DNA from: QYOJ01 sp043806735
GTDB taxonomy: Bacteria; Bacteroidota; Bacteroidia; Bacteroidales; FEN-979
NCBI GenBank assembly: GCA_043806735.1
Contig: JAZDGR010000023.1
Location: 1 to 64,000 of the forward strand
Length of the DNA: 64,000 nucleotides
Direction: 5' to 3'
Part shown: in pieces, positions 6,729 through 14,752 of the stretch
Position numbering within the stretch: the stretch's first letter is position 1
Layout of the letters: each line of letters starts with the position of its first letter
Translations under genes and position numbers: made by a program
Notes under the pieces: generated by a model
What the model saw: the letters and a program-made list of their open reading frames with translations, nothing else
Databases searched by the model: none
Told to the model about the DNA's origin: nothing

Positions 6729-9700
6729 TCAGATTCTCGGATCCGCCTTCACCGGCATCTTCGCCATTTTTTCCACTTCGAGGCTGGGGAAACCAAACTC
6801 CTCCACGATCTTGCCCAGCACCAGGTAGATGCCATCACCCCTGAACGGATACTTGTTGACCACCTGGGGAAAATGCACCGTATCAAAGAACTGTCCGTGC
6901 ACATCGATAAACGTTCCGAAGTGCATCCACTCCTTTTTCACCGTGCGCACATATTTGATGGTGACCAGCAGCCCCAGCATGCGCACCTTTTTTCCGATGA
7001 ACTGGTTCATCTCCGTCGCCATGATCTCTCCCCTGAACGAAGTTTCGAGCAGGTCGAACCAGGTATGGGTGACGGGCCAGCCGAGCAGCTCGATTTCGTC
7101 GTAAACCTCTTCAAGCTGGGATTGCCAGAGCGCCGGAAGCTCGAAGCGTTTGGTGGGGACAGAATTGACAATTGACAATTGACAATTGACAATTGGATTT
7201 GCGGACCTGTGATCGGTGACTGGTGACTGGTGACTGGCGACTGGTGACTGTGGACTGTGGACTGTGGACTGGCAACTGCCAACTGCCAACTGACTCTTCC
7301 CCAGCAGCATATGCGCCTCCCACAGCAGCGTAGCCTTGGGTTTGCCGGTGAAACGGAAGGCGCCGACGCGGATGAGGATGACGAGCTGTTCGATGGTGAT
7401 GGGAACACGGGCAACAAAATCCTCTAAATCCTGGAAATCGCCATTCGCAGCTCGCTCCTCGCTAATCGCTTTTCCGAGGTGATACTCCAGGTTCGCGATG
7501 TGGATAAAGCCCACATAGATGTCCTTTTCTCCGCGCAGGCAGGTCTTGTAGTCGCCGTTGTTCACACAGGGGAGGTGCATTTGTGCTCCCCAGTTTTTGG
7601 CTTCGTTCATGTAGACCCAGGATGGATAAAACCCACCGAAGTTGTTGATCACCCCTACCATAAACTCCAGCGGGAAGTGGGCTTTCAGGTAGAGGCTCTG
7701 GTAGCTCTCCACCGCGTATGAGGCCGAGTGGGCTTTGGAGAAGGAGTACCCGGCAAAGGATTCGATCTGCCGCCATACCTCTTTGGTGACCTCTTCGGGA
7801 TAGCCGGATTCTTTACAGTTGCTGAAGAACTTGTCGATAATCCGCTGGAGTTCTTTCTTTGAACGGTATTTGCCGCTCATGGCCCGCCGGATCACATCCG
7901 ACTCGCTCAGGTCGAGGCCGGCAAAGTGGTGGCAAATCTTCAGCACATCCTCCTGGTAAATCATCACACCATAGGTCTCTTTCAACTGCGCCTCCATAAT
8001 GGGATGCAGGTATTTAAACTTCCCGGGGTTATGAAAGCGGTAAATATACTCCTTCATCATACCTGAACGGGCTACTCCGGGCCTTATGATCGAGCTGGCT
8101 GCCACCAGGGTGCGGTAGTCGTCGCACCGGAGCTTTTTCAGCAATCCGCGCATAGCCGGACTCTCCACATAGAAACAGCCGATGGTGCAGGCCGACTGGA
8201 GCAGCTTCTTCACCTCCGGATCCTGCTTGAACTGCTTCACGTTGTGCACATCCACGCTGATGTTGCGGCTTTTCTTAACGATCCCGACGGTCTCGAAAAT
8301 ATGTCCGATCCCGCGCTGACTGAGGATATCTAGTTTTTCAAATCCGATATCCTCGGCTACATACATGTCCCATTGAGTGGTGGGAAATCCTTTCGGAGGC
8401 AGGTCGAGTGCTGTGTAGCAGGTGATCGGCTTCTCCGAAATCAGTACCCCGCCGGCATGGATGCTCCGGATGTTAGGGAAGTCGACCATCATCTCCCCTA
8501 TTTTACTGATTTTCTCAATGATACTGCTGCGGTTGATGGACTCTTCGGGGTGTTTCAGGAAGGCATCCATCTCTCCTTTCGGAAGTCCGTGTACTTTCCC
8601 GAGTTCCCGGTAAATCGAGTTTCCTCTGAAGGTCGACATGGCGCCGAGCAGGGCGGTATGTTCGTGTCCATACCGTTTAAATATGTAGTCCAGCACCTCG
8701 TCCCGCTCTTTCCACGAATAGTCAATGTCGAAGTCGGGGGGCGAAGTCCGCTTTGGGTTGATGAACCGTTCGAAGTAGAGGTCGAGTTCGATCGGATCGA
8801 CGTTGGTGATCTTCAGGCAATAGGCTACGATGCTGTTGGCGCCGCTGCCCCGTCCCACGTGATAAAACCCACGCGCCATGGAGTACCGGATGATGTCCCA
8901 GGCGATAAGGAAATAGGCAGCAAATCCCATTTTGCAGATGATGTCGACCTCATGGCGGATCCGGTTCCGGGCTTCCACATGCTCCCTACCGTACCGGTAT
9001 TCCAGTCCGTCGAGCGCCAGTTTTTCCAGCAGAATCTGGTCGTCGTAGATACTTCCGGTGAAAGTTCGTTTGTTCTTGCATTCCCGGAAGTCGAAGTCAA
9101 TGCTGCATGCATCCATCAACTTTTCCGTATTCCGGATGATCTCCGGGTACTCCCGGAAAGGGTCCAACAGTTCATCCAGTGGTTTCATCACCTCTTCGGA
9201 AGAAGCCAGGTGATGCGGTTCAAGTCGCGTGAGCAGTATGTTATGATCAATGGCCCGCAGGTTCCGGTGCAGCTCCCAGGTAGGTTCATCAGCGAGTGTA
9301 ACCGGCGCCATGATGACCATACGCGGGATCAGGTGGCGATGGCGGGAGAGGATGATGGGATTCATGTCAGAGGGGCGGATGCCGACTACCTCACCCCCCA
9401 ACCCCCTCTCCTTGAGGAGAGGGGGAGAAGGGGGTGAGGTGAATGGACGTACTACCACCACATTCTCAAACTCCGGCGGGCGGTCCGGCAACGGGATATT
9501 GCGCAGCGTATGGTGGCTTAGAAATTCGTTCAGTTCGCGGAAACCTTCGTTGTTTTTTGCCAACCCTACATAGAGTAGCCGGTCTTTCCGGCGAAATTCG
9601 ATCCCGGCGATGGGCTTGACCCCCTTCTCCTTACAGGCTGCCACGAAGTCCATGATTCCAGTAGAGTTGTTGATGTCGGTCAAGGCCATGGCAGAAACAC

Positions 9701-9785
9701 CGTATGTTGCAGCCTGCTCCGCCAACTTTTCAAGGGAGAGGGTGCCGTAGCGGAGGGAGTAATAAGAGTGGCAGTTGAGGTACAA
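6729..9785 (-). CDS. dnaE: DNA polymerase III alpha-type polymerase (DnaE2/ImuC-like), SOS-linked
   Basis: 1018-residue C-family polymerase: N-terminal PHP domain (HSYYSLRYGTLS, then ALTDINN), palm with PPDFDIDYSW near residue 348, helix-hairpin-helix region, and a C-terminal OB-like domain (VRMLGLLVTIKYV). Replicative DnaE is usually longer (about 1150-1250), and the neighbours are dinB and a LexA-like repressor, so this is likely the damage-inducible translesion copy. Initiation appears to be at TTG 9785, giving the typical start YLNCHSYYS; no ATG is in frame just upstream. Two repeats have entered in frame: a GC-rich palindrome encoding about residues 115-133 beside the PHP domain, and a word-repeat tract encoding about 831-876 in the linker before the OB domain. 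No stop is introduced, so function may be retained. Confidence 0.85.
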   Translation of the reverse strand: MYLNCHSYYSLRYGTLSLEKLAEQAATYGVSAMALTDINNSTGIMDFVAACKEKGVKPIAGIEFRRKDRLLYVGLAKNNEGFRELNEFLSHHTLRNIPLPDRPPEFENVVVVRPFTSPPSPPLLKERGLGGEVVGIRPSDMNPIILSRHRHLIPRMVIMAPVTLADEPTWELHRNLRAIDHNILLTRLEPHHLASSEEVMKPLDELLDPFREYPEIIRNTEKLMDACSIDFDFRECKNKRTFTGSIYDDQILLEKLALDGLEYRYGREHVEARNRIRHEVDIICKMGFAAYFLIAWDIIRYSMARGFYHVGRGSGANSIVAYCLKITNVDPIELDLYFERFINPKRTSPPDFDIDYSWKERDEVLDYIFKRYGHEHTALLGAMSTFRGNSIYRELGKVHGLPKGEMDAFLKHPEESINRSSIIEKISKIGEMMVDFPNIRSIHAGGVLISEKPITCYTALDLPPKGFPTTQWDMYVAEDIGFEKLDILSQRGIGHIFETVGIVKKSRNISVDVHNVKQFKQDPEVKKLLQSACTIGCFYVESPAMRGLLKKLRCDDYRTLVAASSIIRPGVARSGMMKEYIYRFHNPGKFKYLHPIMEAQLKETYGVMIYQEDVLKICHHFAGLDLSESDVIRRAMSGKYRSKKELQRIIDKFFSNCKESGYPEEVTKEVWRQIESFAGYSFSKAHSASYAVESYQSLYLKAHFPLEFMVGVINNFGGFYPSWVYMNEAKNWGAQMHLPCVNNGDYKTCLRGEKDIYVGFIHIANLEYHLGKAISEERAANGDFQDLEDFVARVPITIEQLVILIRVGAFRFTGKPKATLLWEAHMLLGKSQLAVGSCQSTVHSPQSPVASHQSPVTDHRSANPIVNCQLSIVNSVPTKRFELPALWQSQLEEVYDEIELLGWPVTHTWFDLLETSFRGEIMATEMNQFIGKKVRMLGLLVTIKYVRTVKKEWMHFGTFIDVHGQFFDTVHFPQVVNKYPFRGDGIYLVLGKIVEEFGFPSLEVEKMAKMPVKADPRI
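7160..7296. repeat. Composite word-repeat tract inside dnaE
   Basis: A 137-bp tract made of several blocks of different words: ATTGACAATTGACA (four copies), TGGTGACTGGTGACTGG (several), GTGGACTGTGGACTGTGGAC, then CAACTGCCAACTGCCAACTG. It stays in frame in dnaE, encoding a Gln/Ser/Val/Pro-rich linker of about 46 residues. The words CAACTGCCAACTGC and TGTGGACT recur at 27082-27116, 20 kb away. Confidence 0.8.
9389..9442. repeat. GC-rich palindromic repeat inside dnaE
   Basis: CCTCACC...CCCTCTCCTTGAGGAGAGGG...GGTGAGG, a 54-bp perfect or near-perfect palindrome inserted in frame in the dnaE coding sequence (minus-strand peptide SPPSPPLLKERGLGGE). It is nearly the same as the intergenic copy at 3803-3842. 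Confidence 0.8.
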
Positions 9786-9793
9786 ATGACGTA

Positions 9794-9835
9794 TTTTTAA
9801 TCATTTTTCCGACAGTAATATAATCATTATCTTTG
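9794..9835 (+). promoter_or_regulatory. 42-bp element shared with the lexA-like/dinB intergenic region
   Basis: This block aligns without gaps to 11471-11512, with 34 of 42 positions identical by eye. Both contain TTTTTAATCA, the 11-bp inverted repeat ATAATCATTAT (here 9820-9830) and the promoter box TATCTTTG. It lies just upstream of dnaE (minus strand), so it is a candidate binding site through which the XRE-S24 regulator controls the polymerase gene. The rightward promoter box now faces only a decayed gene. Confidence 0.6.
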
Positions 9836-9866
9836 TCTGCTGTTTAAAAGAAAAAAAAAATTAAAA

Positions 9867-10214
9867 TTGCCGGGTTCATCCGTTGCTGGTGGTTTCTGGT
9901 TGCTGACGGCCATTCTTTTCCTGCTTGCTGCAGCGCTTTATCTCCTGAAACCCGGATTCTGGTGGATTCCCGGCGCCATGGCGGTGATGCTTTCCCAGAT
10001 CCTGATCATTCTAAGCTGGAAGGATGCCCGGTTTGGAACAATCGCCAATGTGATTATCCTTCTACCGGAATTCCTGCGATACACTGGTGCCGAAGATTCT
10101 TTTACATCCGGGCGGCTCTTTTCGGTCTTCCTTTCGACGGACTGCATGTGTACATATGCCTATGCAAAGTTTAACCTGCAGGAGATTGAATATAACTGCA
10201 CAGAGTTAAAGTAA
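9867..10214 (+). pseudogene. Remnant of a DUF6544-like membrane protein
   Basis: A 115-residue open frame starting with TTG and no good start codon. Its first 60 residues hold two hydrophobic segments (FWLLTAILFLLAAALYLL; WWIPGAMAVMLSQILIIL) followed by SWKDARFGTIANVIILLPEFLRYTG. This resembles the end of the membrane part of DUF6544-type proteins joined directly to the start of the soluble part. The usual N-terminal helix and the ~200-residue soluble domain are missing, and the last 35 residues look random. Likely a doubly deleted remnant kept beside the shared regulatory block. Confidence 0.4.
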
Positions 10215-10255
10215 CTTTTAATTTCCAAAGTTACCCCAGATAGGTATAGATGTCT

Positions 10256-11419
10256 TTACTGATCTCCATTTTTAATAGCCACTCCCCTCCTCACAATCTT
10301 CTGCCCATACTTCCTGCGAATCCGGTCAAGCGCCTGGTAAAGATTGACCATCTCCACCTTGTCTTCGAATATGTTGAGCTGCGGACTTCCCGATATAAGC
10401 CCGCTGAAGCGCACGCCGATGAGGCGGATCAACATGCGGCGCTGGTAGAGGCGGTCGAAGAGTTCCTTCACCACCGGGATCAGCACATGGTCGAATGCGG
10501 TGTAGGGAATCTGTTTCTGCAACGTATGGGTATCGAAATTCGAGTAACGAATCTTTACGGTCACACAAGAGGTCAGTTTCTGCTTGTCGCGCAGCTCAAA
10601 GGAGATCTTCTCGACCATCTTCACCAGGATCTCTTTCATCCGCACGATGTCGATGCTGTCCTGATCAAAGGTAGTCTCGGTACTCACCGATTTGGCTTCA
10701 TGGTAGGGATGGACAGCGGTACGGTCGATGCCGTTGGCTTTCTCCCAGATCACAATCCCGTTCTTTCCCAGTACCCGCTCCATCATCTCCACCGGCATCC
10801 GGCTCAGGGTATCGATGGTGACGATGCCCATCGAGCGCAGCAACCGGTATGTCTTCTCCCCGATCATCGGGATCTTGCGGATAGACAGGGGCGACAGAAA
10901 CGGTTTCACCGTATCCTGCGGCACAAATAACTCCCCATTCGGTTTCGCCTCCCCCGTTGCAATCTTTGAAACGGTCTTATTGACCGACATGCCGAATGAA
11001 ATAGGCAGTCCCGTGTTCTTCATGATCGCCTGCCTCAACTCCTGCGTCCATTTCAGCAACCCGAAGAAGCGGTCCATACCGGTTACATCGAGGTAGTGTT
11101 CGTCGATCGACGCTTTTTCATACAGCGGCGCCCGCTCGGCGATGATATCCGTCACCGTGTGAGAATAGTTGGAATAGAGCTCCATGTCGCCCCGGATAAA
11201 AACAGCATCGCGGCACAGCATCCGGGCCATCTTCATCGGCATCCCTGCATGTACGCCAAACTTCCTCGACTCATAACTGCAACTCGCCACCACCCCCCGG
11301 TCGGAAGTCCCTCCAATGATCACCGGCTTCCCCTCCAGTTCGGTATTCACCAGCCGCTCCACCGACACGAAGAAGGTGTCGAGATCGAGGTGGACGATAT
11401 TGCGGTTCAACATCACCAT
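10256..11419 (-). CDS. dinB: Y-family DNA polymerase IV
   Basis: 387-residue translesion polymerase. Catalytic motifs are visible: HLDLDTFFVSVE near residue 10-20 and ASIDEHYLDVTG near 103-113, followed by the fingers/thumb region GMSVNKTVSKIATGEAKPNG and a helix-hairpin-helix segment IPMIGEKTYRLL. The C-terminal little-finger region is present. The start is in the sequence MVMLNRNIVHLD; its first ATG lies inside an ATGGTGA word-repeat tract, so the exact start (11419 or 11413) is uncertain. It is divergent from the LexA-like regulator and shares a 110-bp intergenic region with it, consistent with damage-inducible control. Confidence 0.9.
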   Translation of the reverse strand: MVMLNRNIVHLDLDTFFVSVERLVNTELEGKPVIIGGTSDRGVVASCSYESRKFGVHAGMPMKMARMLCRDAVFIRGDMELYSNYSHTVTDIIAERAPLYEKASIDEHYLDVTGMDRFFGLLKWTQELRQAIMKNTGLPISFGMSVNKTVSKIATGEAKPNGELFVPQDTVKPFLSPLSIRKIPMIGEKTYRLLRSMGIVTIDTLSRMPVEMMERVLGKNGIVIWEKANGIDRTAVHPYHEAKSVSTETTFDQDSIDIVRMKEILVKMVEKISFELRDKQKLTSCVTVKIRYSNFDTHTLQKQIPYTAFDHVLIPVVKELFDRLYQRRMLIRLIGVRFSGLISGSPQLNIFEDKVEMVNLYQALDRIRRKYGQKIVRRGVAIKNGDQ

Positions 11420-11446
11420 TTCACCATATTCACCATATCACCATTT
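11413..11446. repeat. Word repeat (ATGGTGATA type) at the dinB start
   Basis: On the minus strand the sequence reads AAATGGTGATATGGTGA, ATATGGTGA, AATGGTGATG, so the dinB initiation region consists of this word. The same word family occurs at 50674-50712 in the other orientation and, more loosely, at 28485-28530. Confidence 0.65.
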
Positions 11447-11457
11447 AATTTTTATTA

Positions 11458-11465
11458 TATCTTTG
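11458..11465 (+). promoter_or_regulatory. Distal -7 box upstream of the LexA-like gene
   Basis: TATCTTTG, 75 nt upstream of the XRE-S24 start. A second identical box follows at 11505-11512, so the regulator may have two promoters. Confidence 0.45.
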
Positions 11466-11470
11466 CCGTG

Positions 11471-11512
11471 TTTTTAATCAAATTGTCGATTACAATATAA
11501 TCATTATCTTTG
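11471..11512 (+). promoter_or_regulatory. Promoter and probable operator of the LexA-like regulator / dinB
   Basis: Contains a -7 box TATCTTTG (11505-11512), the inverted repeat ATAATCATTAT (11497-11507) overlapping it, and a second inverted repeat ATTGT-N5-ACAAT (11482-11496) over the expected -33 position. ATAATCATTAT and its flanks are repeated upstream of dnaE (9794-9835); ATTGT-N5-ACAAT is not. Repressor binding here would block the promoter, fitting autoregulation by a LexA-like protein. Confidence 0.6.
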
Positions 11513-11532
11513 CAACAACAAAATTTTCAACC

Positions 11533-12336
11533 ATGTTTTTCAATTCAAACATTAAATTTTTACGGAAACGGAGGGGGTGCACTCAGGATGATGTAGCCCT
11601 GGCACTCGAAATAAAGCGTTCCACCCTCAGCGGATACGAAAATAACATCGCGCAACCCGGCATGGAGACCCTGATCTCCTTCTCCAACTACTATAAGATT
11701 GCTATCGACACGCTCATCCGTGTGGACCTTCAGGGTCTTCCCGAAAGCCAGATGCGCCAGATCGAGCGGGGGTATGATGTATTCCTGAAAGGGTCAAACC
11801 TTCGTATCCTGGCTTCGACCGTTGGAAACGACAACGAAGAGAACATCGAATTGGTCTCAGAAAAGGCCAAAGCAGGTTATGCCAGCGGGTTTGCCGATCC
11901 CGAATACATCCGGATTTTACCTACGTTCCGGCTTCCGTTTCTTTCAAAACAGAAGAAATACCGGACGTTCCAGGTTAGCGGGGACTCCATGCTGCCCATT
12001 CCGCACGGGGCTTATGTGACCGGAGTGTTTGTCCAGGACTGGACCACTATCCGCGATAAGGACGCTTATATACTTCTTACCAGTGAAGAAGGAATTGTAT
12101 TTAAGGTGGTGGAAAACCGTATCAAGCATGACGGGAAACTTGTGTTGCATTCCCTGAATCGTCTATACGATCCGTTTGACCTGGCGGTAGCGGATATCCG
12201 CGAAGTATGGCAATTCGTCCATTACATTAGTCAGGAGGTGCCGGCGAATGTGACATCGGAAAATTATCATCTTGCTGAAACTGTAAAAAAACTCAGGCAG
12301 GATGTTCAGGCGATTCAGACAAAGCTAAATCTCTGA
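11533..12336 (+). CDS. XRE-S24 family LexA-like transcriptional repressor
   Basis: 267 residues. Residues 1-65 form an XRE-type helix-turn-helix (RRGCTQDDVALALEIKRSTL). The C-terminal half is a peptidase S24 domain with the catalytic dyad Ser152 (GDSMLP) and Lys191 (VFKVVE). A likely self-cleavage bond is Ala114-Gly115 (KAGYAS), correctly placed before the S24 domain. A tail of about 25 residues looks helical. These are the parts needed for a RecA-stimulated self-cleaving repressor. Its position beside dinB and dnaE and the shared operator-like element make it the likely SOS regulator of this cassette. It is not a canonical LexA: the DNA-binding domain is XRE rather than LexA-type. Confidence 0.85.
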   Translation: MFFNSNIKFLRKRRGCTQDDVALALEIKRSTLSGYENNIAQPGMETLISFSNYYKIAIDTLIRVDLQGLPESQMRQIERGYDVFLKGSNLRILASTVGNDNEENIELVSEKAKAGYASGFADPEYIRILPTFRLPFLSKQKKYRTFQVSGDSMLPIPHGAYVTGVFVQDWTTIRDKDAYILLTSEEGIVFKVVENRIKHDGKLVLHSLNRLYDPFDLAVADIREVWQFVHYISQEVPANVTSENYHLAETVKKLRQDVQAIQTKLNL

Positions 12337-12411
12337 ACGGGAAATAAGTAATTGACACATTCCTGCTTATAAATATTTAAGGTCCCCGGAGTTTTTTTTA
12401 CTTCATATTGG

Positions 12412-12419
12412 TATCTTTG
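12412..12419 (+). promoter_or_regulatory. -7 promoter box for the UGD operon
   Basis: TATCTTTG, 46 nt upstream of the ugd ATG at 12465; it would drive the run ugd, uxs, rmlD-pgm and the outer-membrane gene. Confidence 0.6.
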
Positions 12420-12464
12420 CCTGCTTAAACCATAAATTCATTCTAACCGCTAAATAAAACCGCT

Positions 12465-13790
12465 ATGAAAATTGCCATTGTCGAATCCGGATATGTAGGA
12501 TTGGTAACCGGAACTTGCTTTGCCGAAGTTGGGATCGATGTCATCTGCGTAGATATCGACAAGAAAAAAATTGACAACCTGAAACAAGGGATTATTCCGA
12601 TTTATGAACCCGGACTTGAAGAGATGGTGCACCGGAACATGAAGAAGGATAGGCTTAACTTCACTACGAGTATCAAGGAAGCCCTGGTTGATTGTGAAGT
12701 GATCTTCAGTGCAGTGGGCACGCCCCCCGACGAAGATGGAAGCGCAGACCTGCAATATGTCCTGGGGGTTGCCAGTGATGTAGGCAAACACATGGAGGAT
12801 TATATTCTGATAGTCACCAAAAGCACGGTTCCCGTGGGTACTGCCGAAAAAGTCAGGAAAGCCATTCAGGATCAGCTGGATAAAAGAAAGGTAAAACTGG
12901 AATTTGACGTTGCATCAAATCCCGAGTTCCTGAAGGAGGGTGCTGCCATCGACGATTTTTTAAAACCTGACCGGATTGTGGTCGGATGCGATTCCCCACG
13001 CGCCGAAAAACTCATGTCGGCAATTTACAAACCCTTTACCCTGAATGGACATCCGGTTATTTTCATGGATATCGTCTCTGCTGAAATGACCAAGTATGCA
13101 GCGAACTCCATGCTGGCAACCAAGATCAGTTTCATGAATGACATGGCAAACCTTTGTGAAATCGTGGGGGCCAATATCAACCTGGTTCGTCAGGGAATCG
13201 GGTCTGATTCACGAATCGGACGAAAATTTATCTACCCTGGGGTGGGTTACGGAGGAAGCTGTTTTCCGAAAGATGTTAAAGCGCTTGTCAAAACCGCAAA
13301 AGAGTATGGCTATCCACTCCGTGTCCTGCAAGCTGTTGAAGCCGTCAACGATGACCAGAAATTGGTGATGTTCAACAAGATCAAGAAGCATTTCAAAGGA
13401 AACCTGAAAGGCAAAACCATCGCACTTTGGGGGTTGTCCTTCAAACCCCAGACCGATGACATGCGGGAAGCTCCTTCCCTGGTGATGATCAAGCACTTTA
13501 AAGAGGCCGGGGCCAAGGTGAAAGCATACGACCCGGTTGCTATGGAGGAGGCGAAACGGATCCTAGGGAATGGCATCGAATTCTCTCAGGATCAATACGA
13601 TGCCCTGATTGATGCCGATTGCCTGCTGATGGTCACCGAATGGCCCGAGTTTAAATTCCCCAACTGGAACGTGGCGAAAAAACTTCTGAAGAAGCCCGTC
13701 GTATTTGACGGACGCAACATCTATGATGCGAACGAGATGAAACAAAAGGGGTTCGCGTACTATTGCATAGGGGTCGACACTTTGAAATAA
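12465..13790 (+). CDS. ugd: UDP-glucose 6-dehydrogenase
   Basis: 441 residues; oxidises UDP-glucose to UDP-glucuronate with NAD+. Catalytic residues are present: STVPVGT, NPEFLKEG, the lysine of EMTKYAANSMLATK, and the nucleophilic cysteine in YGGSCFPKDVKAL; the C-terminal UDP-binding domain is complete. The N-terminal dinucleotide-binding motif, normally GxGYVGL, reads VESGYVGL, so the first glycine is Glu7 (codon GAA; GGA would restore Gly). That change should clash with the NAD+ pyrophosphate turn, so the enzyme may be impaired, or this is a consensus error. The next gene (UXS) uses the product, and the genes are 10 bp apart. Confidence 0.92.
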   Translation: MKIAIVESGYVGLVTGTCFAEVGIDVICVDIDKKKIDNLKQGIIPIYEPGLEEMVHRNMKKDRLNFTTSIKEALVDCEVIFSAVGTPPDEDGSADLQYVLGVASDVGKHMEDYILIVTKSTVPVGTAEKVRKAIQDQLDKRKVKLEFDVASNPEFLKEGAAIDDFLKPDRIVVGCDSPRAEKLMSAIYKPFTLNGHPVIFMDIVSAEMTKYAANSMLATKISFMNDMANLCEIVGANINLVRQGIGSDSRIGRKFIYPGVGYGGSCFPKDVKALVKTAKEYGYPLRVLQAVEAVNDDQKLVMFNKIKKHFKGNLKGKTIALWGLSFKPQTDDMREAPSLVMIKHFKEAGAKVKAYDPVAMEEAKRILGNGIEFSQDQYDALIDADCLLMVTEWPEFKFPNWNVAKKLLKKPVVFDGRNIYDANEMKQKGFAYYCIGVDTLK

Positions 13791-13800
13791 TCTTTCTTTT

Positions 13801-14742
13801 ATGATCAAGAAAAAAATCCTGGTCACCGGGGGAGCCGGCTTCCTCGGGTCCCATCTTTGTGAACGGTTGTTGAATGAAGGGAACGAGGTTGTTTGTCTGG
13901 ACAACTATTTCACAGGGCAGAAACAAAACGTGGTTCACCTCCTCGACAACCCATTTTTCGAGTTGATACGCCACGATGTGACGATGCCATTTTTTATTGA
14001 GGTAGACGAGATTTACAACCTGGCCTGTCCGGCCTCTCCTATTCACTACCAGTATAATCCCATCAAAACCGTAAAAACATCGGTCATGGGAGCCATCAAT
14101 ATGCTCGGACTGGCCAAACGGATCAAAGCAAAGGTGTTGCAGGCTTCCACCAGCGAAGTCTATGGAGATCCAGAGATCCACCCGCAAACCGAAAATTACT
14201 GGGGCCATGTCAACCCGATCGGTCCGAGGTCTTGCTATGATGAAGGAAAGCGAGTTGCCGAGACCCTCTTCATCAATTACCACCAGCAGAATAAAGTCGG
14301 GATCAAAATAATCCGCATATTCAATACCTACGGCCCCAGAATGCATCCGAATGACGGACGCGTGGTTTCCAATTTTATCGTTCAGGCGCTCAATGGGGAA
14401 CCAATCACCATCTATGGCGACGGCTCTCAAACCCGGAGTTTTTGTTACGTGGATGACTTGCTGGATGGGATGATCCGCCTGATGAACTCCCGGGAAGATT
14501 TTATCGGTCCGGTCAACGTTGGGAATCCGGGTGAATTTACCATACTTGAACTGGCGGAACTTGTACTGAAGTTGACCGGTTCCCGTTCAAAAGTGATCCA
14601 TCTTCCATTACCCGCAGATGATCCGACACAACGTCAGCCCAATATTGATCTGGCCAGAAAAGAACTTGGATGGCAACCGAGTATTCCTCTCGAAGAGGGA
14701 TTGAAACGAACAATCGGATATTTCAAATCCATTGTTTCATAA
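13801..14742 (+). CDS. uxs: UDP-glucuronate decarboxylase (UDP-xylose synthase), SDR family
   Basis: 313 residues; extended short-chain dehydrogenase that converts UDP-glucuronate to UDP-xylose. Motifs: TGGAGFLGSHL at residue 8, LDNYFTGQKQNV, the catalytic YxxxK as SCYDEGKRVAE, and the family-typical RIFNTYGPRMHPNDGRVVSNF. It directly follows ugd, so the pair makes UDP-xylose for capsule, lipopolysaccharide or exopolysaccharide. The stop codon is 10 bp before the start of the next gene. Confidence 0.93.
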   Translation: MIKKKILVTGGAGFLGSHLCERLLNEGNEVVCLDNYFTGQKQNVVHLLDNPFFELIRHDVTMPFFIEVDEIYNLACPASPIHYQYNPIKTVKTSVMGAINMLGLAKRIKAKVLQASTSEVYGDPEIHPQTENYWGHVNPIGPRSCYDEGKRVAETLFINYHQQNKVGIKIIRIFNTYGPRMHPNDGRVVSNFIVQALNGEPITIYGDGSQTRSFCYVDDLLDGMIRLMNSREDFIGPVNVGNPGEFTILELAELVLKLTGSRSKVIHLPLPADDPTQRQPNIDLARKELGWQPSIPLEEGLKRTIGYFKSIVS

Positions 14743-14752
14743 CCTGATCCCT

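Noticed and set aside
7160..7296. A possible CRISPR array, because of short tandem repeats.
   Set aside because: Repeat words are too short and touch one another; there are no unique spacers and no cas genes.
8373..9437. A 354-residue open frame on the plus strand across dnaE.
   Set aside because: It is antisense to a well-supported polymerase gene, has no recognisable domains and shows His/Val/Gln-rich shadow composition.
13651..14430. A 259-residue minus-strand frame over the ugd-uxs junction.
   Set aside because: It opposes two clear enzyme genes and has no family features; a GC-driven shadow.
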